Shown piece after piece: positions 9,781 to 18,256 of a stretch of DNA of 64,000 nt. The DNA comes from Corynebacterium glyciniphilum AJ 3170 (GTDB taxonomy: Bacteria > Actinomycetota > Actinomycetes > Mycobacteriales > Mycobacteriaceae). Position numbers and translations under genes: made by a program. The notes under the pieces were generated by a model that was not told the DNA's origin, did no database searches, and saw only the letters and a list, made by a program, of their open reading frames with translations. Position 1 is the first letter of the stretch, and every line of letters begins with the position of its first letter. The DNA lies in the NCBI RefSeq assembly GCF_000626675.1, contig NZ_CP006842.1, positions 1,860,001-1,924,000 on the forward strand. The letters run 5' to 3'.

Positions 9781-11415
9781 ATGACGCAGCACACCACGGA
9801 CCAGAATCTCCACGACGGACCGACCGCCCGGGTCGACTCCGGCCCTGAGTCCTACCGCCAGCTGCAACTGGCCAACCGGACCCTGGGCACACGCAATGCG
9901 AAACTCACCGAGATGCTCAGATCCAGCCGCGACAAGCTGGACGAACTCAACTCCCGGCTGGACGCTCTCGCCGAACCTCCGAGTACCTACGGCACCCTGC
10001 TGGACACCGGGGACGGTGGCCTGACCGCCGAGGTCTACACCGCCGGTCGGCGCATGCGGCTCGCCGTCAGCCCCCGGGTCTCCCCGGGGGAGCTCCACCC
10101 GGGCGCCCTGGTGCGACTGGGGGAGGGCCAGCAGATCGTCGAGGTCTGCGGCTACGCCGACTCCGGGGACATCGGCACCGTCGTCGAAGTCGTCGACGCC
10201 GACCGCATCGTCGTCGCGGACAAGCTCGGGGAGGAAGCGCTGATGAAATGCGCCGGGGCCCTCACCTCAGAACTGGCGGCGAAACAGGTAGGCCCCGGGG
10301 ACAGTGTCATCGTCGACCGTCGCGCCGGGTACGCCTTCGAGGTGATCTCCCGCGCCGAGGTCGAGGACCTGGTGCTCGAGGAGGTCCCGGACGTCTCCTA
10401 CACCGACATCGGCGGCCTGGAGAATCAGATCGAACAGCTGCACGATGCCGTCGAGCTGCCTTTCCTGCACCCCGAGCTCTACCGCGACTACGGTCTGCTG
10501 CCCCCGAAGGGCGTGCTGCTCTACGGGCCACCCGGCTGCGGTAAGACGTTGATCGCCAAGGCGGTGGCGTCCTCACTGTCCCGCAAGATCAATTCTGAGG
10601 CAGGCACGCCGGACGCGAAGTCCTACTTCCTGAACATCAAGGGTCCGGAGCTGCTCAACAAGTTCGTCGGCGAAACCGAGCGACAGATCCGGTTGATCTT
10701 TGAACGTGCCCGCAAGATCGCCTCCGCCGGCCAGCCGGTGATCATCTTCTTCGACGAGATGGAGGCCATCTTCCGCACCCGCGGCACCGGTGTCTCCTCG
10801 GACGTGGAGTCCACCGTCGTGCCACAGTTGTTGGCCGAGATCGACGGTGTGGAGGGACTGCGTAACGTCATCGTCATCGGCGCCTCGAACCGCGAGGAAC
10901 TGATTGACCCGGCGATCCTGCGCCCGGGACGTCTCGACGTGAAGATCCGGGTGGAGCGCCCCGACCGTGCCGCCGCCGCCGACATCCTGGAGAAGTACCT
11001 CACCGCGGCGGTTCCGATGTCGAGTACGCTCAGCGACGCCGCCGGGGGCCCGGAGGGCGCTGCCGCCCGCCTGCGGGCCCGGGTAATCGACAACCTCTAC
11101 TCCGACGACCGCCCGTACCTCACGCTGCACTACGCCGACGGTACCCACACCGACCTGTTCTTCCGGGACTTCGCCTCGGGTGCGATGCTGGCCAATATCG
11201 TCGACCGGGTCAAGAAGCTCGCCATCAAGGACGTGCTGCGCGGAGACGGTGACGGGGTCACCGAAGCCCACGTGGACACCGCGGTGGACGAGGAGTGCCG
11301 CGACAACGACGACCTGCCGGACACCACCAACCCCGCCGAATGGGCCCGGATCTCCGGGCACTCGTCACGCCGGGTTGTGGAGATCACCATGGCTGGCAGG
11401 GAGGGCAACCAGTGA
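9781..11415 (+). CDS. arc: ARC/Mpa AAA+ ATPase of the Pup system
   Basis: Hexameric AAA+ ATPase that unfolds pupylated proteins (Mpa in mycobacteria, ARC elsewhere). 544 aa: N-terminal coiled coil (about residues 20-65, LQLANRTLGTRNAKLTEML), two OB-fold domains, then the AAA domain with Walker A GPPGCGKT at about 249-256, Walker B FFDEME near 323-328, and the sensor/arginine-finger region ILRPGRLDVKIRVERPDR. In proteasome-bearing species the protein ends in a GQYL-type tail that docks on the 20S core; here it ends MAGREGNQ, so that tail is missing, fitting the absence of prcBA. It is followed by dop with a GTGA overlap. Confidence 0.96.
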   Translation: MTQHTTDQNLHDGPTARVDSGPESYRQLQLANRTLGTRNAKLTEMLRSSRDKLDELNSRLDALAEPPSTYGTLLDTGDGGLTAEVYTAGRRMRLAVSPRVSPGELHPGALVRLGEGQQIVEVCGYADSGDIGTVVEVVDADRIVVADKLGEEALMKCAGALTSELAAKQVGPGDSVIVDRRAGYAFEVISRAEVEDLVLEEVPDVSYTDIGGLENQIEQLHDAVELPFLHPELYRDYGLLPPKGVLLYGPPGCGKTLIAKAVASSLSRKINSEAGTPDAKSYFLNIKGPELLNKFVGETERQIRLIFERARKIASAGQPVIIFFDEMEAIFRTRGTGVSSDVESTVVPQLLAEIDGVEGLRNVIVIGASNREELIDPAILRPGRLDVKIRVERPDRAAAADILEKYLTAAVPMSSTLSDAAGGPEGAAARLRARVIDNLYSDDRPYLTLHYADGTHTDLFFRDFASGAMLANIVDRVKKLAIKDVLRGDGDGVTEAHVDTAVDEECRDNDDLPDTTNPAEWARISGHSSRRVVEITMAGREGNQ

Positions 11416-12950
11416 ACGATGCGCCACGGCGGCTGATCGGTACCGAAACCGAGTTCGGCATCATCGCTCCCGACGACCCCCACGCCAGCCCGATCGAGAC
11501 CTCCACCCAGGCCGTCGTCGCCTATGCGGGGGCTACGGGCCTCGGCGTGAACCGGCGGACCCGGTGGGACTACAACGCCGAGTCGCCGCTGCGTGATGTC
11601 CGTGGCTTCGACCTGCGCCGCTACCGCACCGCCCCGGTGATCGATCCCAACGCCCTGGGCTCGGCGAATGTCGTCACCACCTCGGGTGCCCGGTTCTACG
11701 TCGACCACGCGCACCCCGAGTATTCCTCGCCGGAGACCACCAACGCCTGGGACGCGGTGATCTGGGACAAGGCCGGGGAGCTGGTGATGCACACCGCTGC
11801 CCAGGCGTCCGGAGCCATAGAGGACCAGCCCACGCTAAAGATCCACAAGAACAATGTGGACGGCAAGGGCGCCTCCTACGGTTCCCACGAAAACTACCTC
11901 TACCCGCGCTCCTATGACACCGAGGGTGTCCAGGCCGCCCTGATCCCGCACTTCGTGACCCGGCAGATCTACACCGGCGCCGGACGTCTCGGGCTTGGGG
12001 CGGAAAGCCAGTCACCGGGCTTCCAGATCAGCCAGCGCGCCGACTACATCGAAACGACCGTTTCCCTGGAAACGACGCTGAACCGGGGCATCATCAACAC
12101 CCGTGACGAGTCCCACGTCGGTGACGACTGGGCCCGGATGCACGTCATCATCGGCGACGCGAACCTCTCGGAGTACTCGACCTTCCTCAAACTCGGGACC
12201 ACCGCTCTGGTACTCGACGCCGTCGGGGCGGGTGCGGACTTCTCGGACCTGGCCCTGTACGAGCCGGTGGCCGCCGTCCACCAGATCTCCCGTGACCTGG
12301 AGTGTTCGGCCCCGGTACGGCTCTACGGCAACGTGGAACGGACCGCGGTCGACATCCAGCGTGAGATCCGCCGCCGGGTCGCCGAGTCGGTCCCCGCCGA
12401 ACACCGGCACGACAAGGACGACCTGGTGCTCGAGCTGTGGGGGGAGATCCTCGACGACCTCGACCGGGATCCGATGAGTACCGCCGACCGACTCGACTGG
12501 ACGGCCAAACTCAGTCTGCTCACCGCCTACCGTGCCCGCGGCCTGGAGTGGGACCACCCGACGATGGCGGTGGTCGACATCCAGTACCACGACATCGATC
12601 CTGTGAAGGGGCTGTACAACGCGCTGGTTCGCACAGGCCGGATGCGCACCCTGGTTCCTGCCGACGATGTCGCCGCCGCAGCGGCACAGGCGCCCACCGA
12701 CACCCGCGCCTGGTTGCGCGGTGAGGTCGCCCGACGGTTTTCCGGCGAGCTGCTGGCAGCGAACTGGGACACGCTGGTGCTCGACACCCCCTACGGAGCA
12801 TCATCAACGACTCGGGTACTGCTCGCCGACCCGTTGCAGGGAACCGCAGAGCAACTGCAGGAGGCCCTGGCCGACGTCGATGACGCCGCCGGACTCGTCC
12901 GGGTGCTGGGCGAGATCATTCCCGGCTCCCTCGACGGTGTCGACTGCTAG
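11412..12950 (+). CDS. dop: Dop, Pup deamidase/depupylase
   Basis: ATP-dependent carboxylate-amine-ligase-fold enzyme that deamidates the C-terminal Gln of Pup to Glu and also removes Pup from substrates. 512 aa from a GTG that overlaps the arc stop (GTGA). This start puts RLIGTETEFGIIAPDDP at the N-terminus, where orthologues have the ATP/Mg-binding GTExExG motif; earlier in-frame starts would lie inside arc. Further family blocks are FYVDHAHPEYSSPE, NNVDGKGASYGSHENY, QRADYIETTVSLETT, NTRDESHV, and the C-terminal YHDIDPVKGLYNAL. Paralogous to PafA downstream, as expected for Dop/PafA pairs. Required here because Pup ends in Gln. Confidence 0.96.
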   Translation: MNDAPRRLIGTETEFGIIAPDDPHASPIETSTQAVVAYAGATGLGVNRRTRWDYNAESPLRDVRGFDLRRYRTAPVIDPNALGSANVVTTSGARFYVDHAHPEYSSPETTNAWDAVIWDKAGELVMHTAAQASGAIEDQPTLKIHKNNVDGKGASYGSHENYLYPRSYDTEGVQAALIPHFVTRQIYTGAGRLGLGAESQSPGFQISQRADYIETTVSLETTLNRGIINTRDESHVGDDWARMHVIIGDANLSEYSTFLKLGTTALVLDAVGAGADFSDLALYEPVAAVHQISRDLECSAPVRLYGNVERTAVDIQREIRRRVAESVPAEHRHDKDDLVLELWGEILDDLDRDPMSTADRLDWTAKLSLLTAYRARGLEWDHPTMAVVDIQYHDIDPVKGLYNALVRTGRMRTLVPADDVAAAAAQAPTDTRAWLRGEVARRFSGELLAANWDTLVLDTPYGASSTTRVLLADPLQGTAEQLQEALADVDDAAGLVRVLGEIIPGSLDGVDC

Positions 12951-13009
12951 CCTGTAGGCATCAGAACGTATTTTCACCATCTCTCCATTCGTGAAGGAAG
13001 TGGTTCCAG

Positions 13010-13234
13010 ATGACAGCCGGATCAGGCTCGACGGGCGGCTCCAGCCAGGGCCAGGTGCACGGGGGCCGCGGGCCCGCCGACGAGGACGGTCCAGGCGCCA
13101 CCGACTCCACGGCGTCCGGCCAGGAACAGCTCAAGGTCAGTGGTACCGATGACCTGCTCGACGAGATCGACGGCCTGTTGGAGTCCAACGCCGAGGAGTT
13201 CGTGAAGTCGTATGTCCAGAAGGGCGGGCAGTAG
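13010..13234 (+). CDS. pup: Prokaryotic ubiquitin-like protein Pup
   Basis: Intrinsically disordered tag of 74 aa that is ligated through its C-terminal Glu to lysines of target proteins. The N-terminal half is Gly/Ser/Gln-rich and the conserved C-terminal half reads DDLLDEIDGLLESNAEEF, then VKSYVQKGGQ. The terminal GGQ means Dop must deamidate Gln to Glu before PafA can use it. The helix from about residue 45 onward is the part that binds the ATPase coiled coils. GAAGGAAG upstream is a good ribosome-binding site. Only 11 nt separate its stop from pafA, leaving no room for prcB/prcA. Confidence 0.97.
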   Translation: MTAGSGSTGGSSQGQVHGGRGPADEDGPGATDSTASGQEQLKVSGTDDLLDEIDGLLESNAEEFVKSYVQKGGQ

Positions 13235-13245
13235 CCACGGCGACC

Positions 13246-14670
13246 GTGTTCACCCGCCGGATCATGGGACTGGAGACCGAATTCGGTATCACCAGCGTGC
13301 TCGACAGTCACCGTCGGCTCGGCCCGGACGAGGTCGCCCGGCACCTCTTCGCCCCGGTGGTGGAGAAGTACCGCAGCAGCAACGTCTACTGGCCCAACGC
13401 CTCCCGGGTGTACCTCGACGTCGGCGCGCACCCGGAGTTCGCCACCGCCGAGTGCGACTCACTGCACCAGCTGGTTGCCTACGACCGTGCCGGGGAACAG
13501 ATCTTCCATGAGCTGGCCTCCCGGTGCGAGGCGTCACTGAACGAGCGCGGGATCGGCGGCAAAGTCTACCTGCTGAAGAACAACACCGACTCGGTCGGCA
13601 ACTCCTACGGTTGCCACGAGAATTACCTGGTGGGCCGTGACATGCCGCTGAAGAGTCTGTCGGCCCAGCTGCTGCCTTTCCTGGTGACACGCCAATTGAT
13701 CTGCGGGGCAGGGAAGATCAGCGTGCCGACCGCCGGTGCCCCGAACGAGAACTTCGGCCCCGGCTACTGCCTGTCCCAGCGCGCCGACCATGTGTGGGAA
13801 GGAGTGTCCTCGGCCACCACCCGGTCACGCCCGATCATCAATACCCGGGATGAACCGCACGCGGACTCCTCCCGGTTCCGTCGTCTGCACATCATCGTCG
13901 GTGACTCGAACATGTCCGAGACCACCACCGCGCTGAAGGTCGGCTCGACCCTGCTCGTCCTGGAGATGATCGAGGCCGGGGTTGCACTGCCGGACTGTGA
14001 ACTGTCGAACGAGATCCGCTCGATCCGTGAGATCGCCCGCGACCTCACCGGCACCACACCGCTCGCACTGCGCAACGGAGACACCGCGACCCCGCTGGGC
14101 ATTCAGCGTGCGTTCCACGCCGCGGCGACACAGTGGCTGGACGATCGTCCGGAGCCTGCCGACGGTGACACAGGAACTCCCCGCGATCAACTTCTACCGG
14201 TGGTCGACCTGTGGGGGCGCGTGCTCGACGGCGCAGAGTCCGGCGACTTCTCTGCGGTCGACACCGAGATCGACTGGGTGATCAAGAAGAAGCTCATCGA
14301 CAGGGTCGCCGAACGCGGCACCCTCGACATCACCGACCCCCGGCTGGCCCAGGTCGACCTGACCTACCACGACATCAACCCGGACCGCGGGCTGTTCCAC
14401 ATGCTGGCACGCCGGGGCCAGGCCGCCACCCTCGTGGACCCCGCAGAGATCGACACCGCCGCGCAGACGGCCCCGCCGACCACCCGTGCCGCAGCGCGGG
14501 GCCGCTTCCTCACCGCCGCAGAGGCCAGCTCCCGTCAGACCACGGTGGACTGGACCCGCCTCAAAGTCAACGGTGACGGCGGCGCCGAGATCGTCCTGCC
14601 CGACCCGTTCGCCCCCTCCGCCGACGGACTTGACCAACTCCTCGAGATCCTGGGGGAGGACCCGAGGTGA
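13246..14670 (+). CDS. pafA: PafA, Pup-protein ligase
   Basis: Carboxylate-amine ligase that phosphorylates the C-terminal Glu of Pup and forms an isopeptide bond with substrate lysines. 474 aa from a GTG. The start is fixed by TRRIMGLETEFGIT, matching QRRIMGIETEFG at the start of mycobacterial PafA; an ATG at 13264 would drop conserved residues. Other blocks are YLDVGAHPEFATAECDS, NNTDSVGNSYGCHENYL, CLSQRADHVWEGVSS, NTRDEPHAD and the C-terminal YHDINPDRGLFHMLARRG. It overlaps pafB by the GTGA arrangement. Together with dop and pup it makes a complete pupylation cycle. Confidence 0.97.
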   Translation: MFTRRIMGLETEFGITSVLDSHRRLGPDEVARHLFAPVVEKYRSSNVYWPNASRVYLDVGAHPEFATAECDSLHQLVAYDRAGEQIFHELASRCEASLNERGIGGKVYLLKNNTDSVGNSYGCHENYLVGRDMPLKSLSAQLLPFLVTRQLICGAGKISVPTAGAPNENFGPGYCLSQRADHVWEGVSSATTRSRPIINTRDEPHADSSRFRRLHIIVGDSNMSETTTALKVGSTLLVLEMIEAGVALPDCELSNEIRSIREIARDLTGTTPLALRNGDTATPLGIQRAFHAAATQWLDDRPEPADGDTGTPRDQLLPVVDLWGRVLDGAESGDFSAVDTEIDWVIKKKLIDRVAERGTLDITDPRLAQVDLTYHDINPDRGLFHMLARRGQAATLVDPAEIDTAAQTAPPTTRAAARGRFLTAAEASSRQTTVDWTRLKVNGDGGAEIVLPDPFAPSADGLDQLLEILGEDPR

Positions 14671-15668
14671 GCACCAGGAACCGGCCGACGGAGGTCCACT
14701 GGGATCCCGCCTCCTCCCGCCTGCTCAACCTCGTCCTCGCTCTGACCGACCGTCCCCGCTCGGTCGGGTGGATCCGCGCCCACGTCGACGGCTACACCGG
14801 CGATGCCGAGACCGTACGTAAACGCTTCGACCGAGACCGCTCCCTGGTCGGCGAACTCGGCCTGGTCGTCACCGAATCAACCGGCACCGATGCCGACGGT
14901 CATCCCGAACTGCAGTACGGCATCGACCCCGCACCCAGCTTCCTGCCGGACCTGACGGTCACTGACGCCCAGTGGCAGGCGCTCCGGCCGGTGGCCCAGT
15001 GGGTTCCGAACCAGTCACTGGCCGCACCGGTACGCCACGCGCTGCAGAAGCTGTCAACCGTGGCGCCGGCTTCTGACGCCGACGGCGGCCCGGGTTTCTC
15101 CGCCCCGGTGCCCGACGCCGTGGATCTCACCGACGCCGACATCGAGGCCCTGAACGTTGCCCTGGACCGCAACCTGAGTCTGCGCTTCCACTACTGGCCG
15201 GCTCTGACGGAAGAACCCCGACAGCGCCACCTGGACCCCTGGGGAGTCGCTGCCGTCGACGGCCGGCTCTACCTCACCGGATACGACCTCGACCGGGAGC
15301 AGCAACGCACCTTCCGTCTGTCCCGCATCGCCGATCTGGAAGCCGCCGCGGAACTGATCCGTCACCGCGCCCCGGACCGTCCCGTCGCCGAACTCGTGAC
15401 GGAGGGGCTCCGGGCCGCCTCATCCTTGGTCACGGCCCGCGTCCGGTTCCTCACTGACGGCGCACAGGAGCTCCGGGTCCTCGCCGGGCCAGCTGACGTC
15501 GACGGTGGGTGCCGGCTCGGCCCGGTCGACCGCCGGTGGTTGATCCGTACCGCCGCATCCTATGCCACCGACGTCCTCGTAGTTGATCCGCCGGACGTCG
15601 TCGCCGACATCATCACGCACCTGGAGGACGCCGTGCGCACCTTCGGGGGAGAGGAGGACCGGACATGA
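14667..15668 (+). CDS. pafB: PafB, WYL-domain transcriptional regulator
   Basis: 333 aa protein with an N-terminal winged-helix HTH and a WYL domain. In mycobacteria PafB and PafC form a complex that activates LexA-independent DNA-damage genes. Visible here are the N-terminal RLLNLVLALTDRPRSVGWIRAHV recognition region, the WYL-type core (LRFHYWPALTEEPRQRHLDPWG, then RLYLTGYDLDREQQRTFRLSRI), and a C-terminal WCX-like extension. The GTG start overlaps the pafA stop and its own stop overlaps pafC by 4 nt, so pafA-B-C are translationally coupled. The family link to pupylation is by genome context, not by a direct role in tagging. Confidence 0.9.
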   Translation: MSTRNRPTEVHWDPASSRLLNLVLALTDRPRSVGWIRAHVDGYTGDAETVRKRFDRDRSLVGELGLVVTESTGTDADGHPELQYGIDPAPSFLPDLTVTDAQWQALRPVAQWVPNQSLAAPVRHALQKLSTVAPASDADGGPGFSAPVPDAVDLTDADIEALNVALDRNLSLRFHYWPALTEEPRQRHLDPWGVAAVDGRLYLTGYDLDREQQRTFRLSRIADLEAAAELIRHRAPDRPVAELVTEGLRAASSLVTARVRFLTDGAQELRVLAGPADVDGGCRLGPVDRRWLIRTAASYATDVLVVDPPDVVADIITHLEDAVRTFGGEEDRT

Positions 15669-16714
15669 CCGAGCCCATTCCCCGCCGACGGAGCGTCGGA
15701 TACATCACCTGGCAGGTTCGCCGCATCCTGGCGGTCATCGCGTGGTTCCGGCACCACCCGGACGGCTCGTTGATGCGTGCGGCTGCCCAGTTCGGTGTGA
15801 CCGTCCCTCAGCTGCGCCATGAGCTGACGCAGGCGGCCACGTGCGGACTACCGCCGTATCTGCCTGGGTCTCTGCTGGAGTTCACGACCTCCGGAATGCA
15901 TGTCGATGTCGTCGCCTCACTCGGGCTTGACCGGGCGCCGTCGCTGACGGCTGCAGAGTCGGGAGCGCTGCTGCTCAGCCTGGAACGGCTTGCCAGCGTC
16001 GTGACCGGGCCGGACCGGACTGATATCGAGTCAGCTGCCGGGATGATCCGTGACCTGCAGCAGGACATACGGGATCGTCGCGACCAGTTCACGCCCGACG
16101 AGTTCACCACCCCCGCTCGTCCCACTACCGGTTCCGGCACCGTCCAGGACAGGACGGCGGCTGTGCTGGCGGAGAATCTGCCGCCACTACGGGAAGCGCT
16201 GACCAGCCGCCGGTGGCTGGAACTGACATACCGGTCGGCCTCCTCGGATTCGGTGGGCACTCGCACACTGGTTCCCGACCAGCTGGAATTCATCGACGGC
16301 CAGGCGTATCTGTGGGCACGGGATGACACCGACGTACAGCGCTGTTTCAACGTGTCCCGGATGTCGCAGATCACCGTCACAGGACGGGGAGCTCCGGAGG
16401 TACGCGAGCGTGTGATCGATACCGAGGACCCCTTCGGTTTCGACCGGGACGGGCAGCGCTGGGCCGAGATCGACCTGGAGGACGGTGCGGCGTGGATGTT
16501 CGAGTACCTGCCCATCTGGCAGGTCGACAGTCCCGGGACCCTGCGGGCGGCGATACCGGACACCGGTGACTGGTTGGAACGGTTCCTGCTGGCGTACGCA
16601 CCGACTATCCGGGCGGTTGTCCCACAGACCGCGGAAGACCCCCAGTGTGATCTCGCCCACCGCGTGGCCCGCCGCGCCAGCGCTGCGCTGGATGCCTACC
16701 GTTCTCTGGCGTAG
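15665..16714 (+). CDS. pafC: PafC, WYL-domain transcriptional regulator
   Basis: 349 aa partner of PafB with the same arrangement: N-terminal HTH (VGYITWQVRRILAVIAWF, then DGSLMRAAAQFGVTVPQLRHEL) and a WYL domain (RRWLELTYRS, then TRTLVPDQLEFIDGQAYLWA, ending CFNVSRMSQI). It starts at an ATG 4 nt inside pafB. Mycobacterial PafBC recognises single-stranded DNA or another damage signal and remodels SigA RNA polymerase at promoters with a -26 element; I infer the same here from orthology only. The end of pafC is followed by 65 nt with a possible -10 for the tat genes. Confidence 0.9.
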   Translation: MTEPIPRRRSVGYITWQVRRILAVIAWFRHHPDGSLMRAAAQFGVTVPQLRHELTQAATCGLPPYLPGSLLEFTTSGMHVDVVASLGLDRAPSLTAAESGALLLSLERLASVVTGPDRTDIESAAGMIRDLQQDIRDRRDQFTPDEFTTPARPTTGSGTVQDRTAAVLAENLPPLREALTSRRWLELTYRSASSDSVGTRTLVPDQLEFIDGQAYLWARDDTDVQRCFNVSRMSQITVTGRGAPEVRERVIDTEDPFGFDRDGQRWAEIDLEDGAAWMFEYLPIWQVDSPGTLRAAIPDTGDWLERFLLAYAPTIRAVVPQTAEDPQCDLAHRVARRASAALDAYRSLA

Positions 16715-16779
16715 GGTTACCGGTATCTGATCCACACCGTGGAACACACGCTGTATGACCGACGGAAAGGCCGGTACTG

Positions 16780-17040
16780 ATGGGTGGCATAGGCCCGTGG
16801 CAAATCCTGATCATCGTCCTGATTATCCTGCTCCTCTTCGGAGCGTCGAAGCTGCCGACTCTAGCGCGCTCCGCTGGCCGCTCCATGCGCATCTTCAAGT
16901 CTGAAATGACCGAGATGAAGAACGACGGCCAGCCTTCCGTCGAGAGTGCGAAACCGACCACCAGCACGGACGGTATCTCCGATGACATCAGCGCCGAACC
17001 GGAGTTCCGTCCGAACAACAACCAGTCCCAGGAGCGATGA
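16780..17040 (+). CDS. tatA: TatA, twin-arginine translocase pore subunit
   Basis: 86 aa. Single N-terminal membrane helix (about residues 6-21, [15 protein letters not shown]), the hinge FGASKLP, an amphipathic helix [15 protein letters not shown] and an acidic, flexible tail. These are the standard TatA features. It forms the ring or pore that carries folded proteins across the membrane with TatC. The Phe-Gly of the hinge (FG), important in the family, is intact. It is followed 3 nt later by a second, shorter TatA-like gene and then tatC, so the three form one operon. A 47-nt stretch coding for the amphipathic helix is identical in the next gene. Confidence 0.93.
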   Translation: MGGIGPWQILIIVLIILLLFGASKLPTLARSAGRSMRIFKSEMTEMKNDGQPSVESAKPTTSTDGISDDISAEPEFRPNNNQSQER

Positions 17041-17043
17041 CAG

Positions 17044-17253
17044 ATGCCCGGTGCTACTGAATGGCTCATCATCGCCCTGATCATCGTGCTTTTGTTCAGC
17101 GCGCCGAAACTGCCGACCATGGCCCGGTCTCTGGGCAGGTCCATGCGCATCTTCAAGTCTGAAATGACCGAGATGAAGAACGACGGTACACCTGCGGTAT
17201 CGTCAGCTGCCCCCGTGTCTGAACCGAAGGTCGCTCCGCCCAGCAATGACTGA
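17044..17253 (+). CDS. Second TatA-like protein (tandem duplicate)
   Basis: 69 aa, built like TatA: a membrane helix (about 5-18, EWLIIALIIVLLF), hinge, then [15 protein letters not shown] and a short Pro/Ser-rich tail. In the hinge the family FG is replaced by FS (FSAPKLP against FGASKLP in the first copy). The helix-coding DNA 17140-17186 is identical to 16882-16928 in tatA, pointing to recent duplication or gene conversion. It overlaps tatC by 8 nt. It may act as a TatA variant or be drifting; TatB is usually longer with a Glu in the helix, so I would not call it TatB, although the Glu at position 6 before the helix is worth noting. Confidence 0.85.
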   Translation: MPGATEWLIIALIIVLLFSAPKLPTMARSLGRSMRIFKSEMTEMKNDGTPAVSSAAPVSEPKVAPPSND

Positions 17254-18256
17254 CAGTTCCTCCGATACTCCTCGGCGAGTCCGTGTGCCGCGCACACGAC
17301 GCTCGCTGAAACGAGGACGTCGTCCCACGGAAGCCGAGATGTCTCTCGTTGAGCACCTCAAGGAACTCCGTCGCAGGATTCTCATCGCCCTCGCGGCGAT
17401 CGGTGTCGGCACGATACTCGGATACATGTGGTACGGAAATGGTATCTTCGGCACTCCCAGCCTTGGCGACCTGCTCAAAGACCCGTACTGTGAACTGCCA
17501 CCGGAGTTGCGGTTCGGCGGCGACATCGCCAATGAGTGTCGCCTGTTGGCCACCAGCCCGTTCGAGATGTTCATGCTGCGGCTGAAGATCGGTTTCCTTG
17601 CCGGCCTGGTGCTGTCTGCACCGGTGTGGCTGATGCAGTTGTGGGGTTTCATCACACCGGGGCTGAAGAAGAACGAGAAGATGTGGACACGCACTTTCGT
17701 GACTGCGGCGACCCTGCTGTTCGTCCTCGGCGCGGTCCTCGCGTACTTCGTGCTCTACTTCGGCCTGGAGTTCCTGCTCACCATCGGTGACGAGACTCAG
17801 ATCGCGGCGCTCAACGGAACGGCGTACTTCAGCTTCCTCCTGACGCTTCTCCTCGTCTTCGGCGTGAGTTTCGAAGTGCCGTTGATCACCGTGATGCTCA
17901 ACCTGATAGGTGTGCTCAGTTACACCACCTTGAAGGACAAGCGCCGCTACATTATCCTCATTCTCTTCGTGCTCGCCGCTTTCGCCACCCCTGGTGGCGA
18001 CCCGGTGTCCATGCTGATCCTGGCGCTCTCGATGTGCCTCATGATGGAGATCGCAATCCAGATCGCCCGGATCAACGACAAGCGGCGCGCGAAGAAGGCC
18101 GGGATTGACGGCCTCGACGCGGTCGCCGATGACCTCGACGATGAGACAGCGTCCTCCATCGCCCCTGCCGCGCCGATGAATGCACCCCGCACCTCACCGA
18201 ACCCCACCCCGACAACACCCAGGATGGACCGCAACAATCTCGATGACCTCCTCTGA
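17246..18256 (+). CDS. tatC: TatC, twin-arginine translocase receptor subunit
   Basis: 336 aa polytopic protein that recognises twin-arginine signal peptides. The N-terminal cytoplasmic MSLVEHLKELRRRI block is diagnostic, followed by six predicted membrane segments; the first periplasmic loop contains LLATSPFEMFMLRLKIG and the conserved PVWLMQLWGFITPGLKKNE motif follows. FEVPLITVML and PGGDPVSMLILALSMCLMMEI are also typical. A long N-terminal basic stretch (about 30 residues before MSLVEHL) and a disordered Pro/Thr-rich tail are extensions. Its end overlaps the helicase start by 14 nt. Confidence 0.95.
   Translation: MTDSSSDTPRRVRVPRTRRSLKRGRRPTEAEMSLVEHLKELRRRILIALAAIGVGTILGYMWYGNGIFGTPSLGDLLKDPYCELPPELRFGGDIANECRLLATSPFEMFMLRLKIGFLAGLVLSAPVWLMQLWGFITPGLKKNEKMWTRTFVTAATLLFVLGAVLAYFVLYFGLEFLLTIGDETQIAALNGTAYFSFLLTLLLVFGVSFEVPLITVMLNLIGVLSYTTLKDKRRYIILILFVLAAFATPGGDPVSMLILALSMCLMMEIAIQIARINDKRRAKKAGIDGLDAVADDLDDETASSIAPAAPMNAPRTSPNPTPTTPRMDRNNLDDLL

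Noticed and set aside
17044..17253. Second TatA-like gene as TatB
   Set aside because: Too short and too similar to TatA (47 identical bases); it lacks the longer TatB amphipathic helix.
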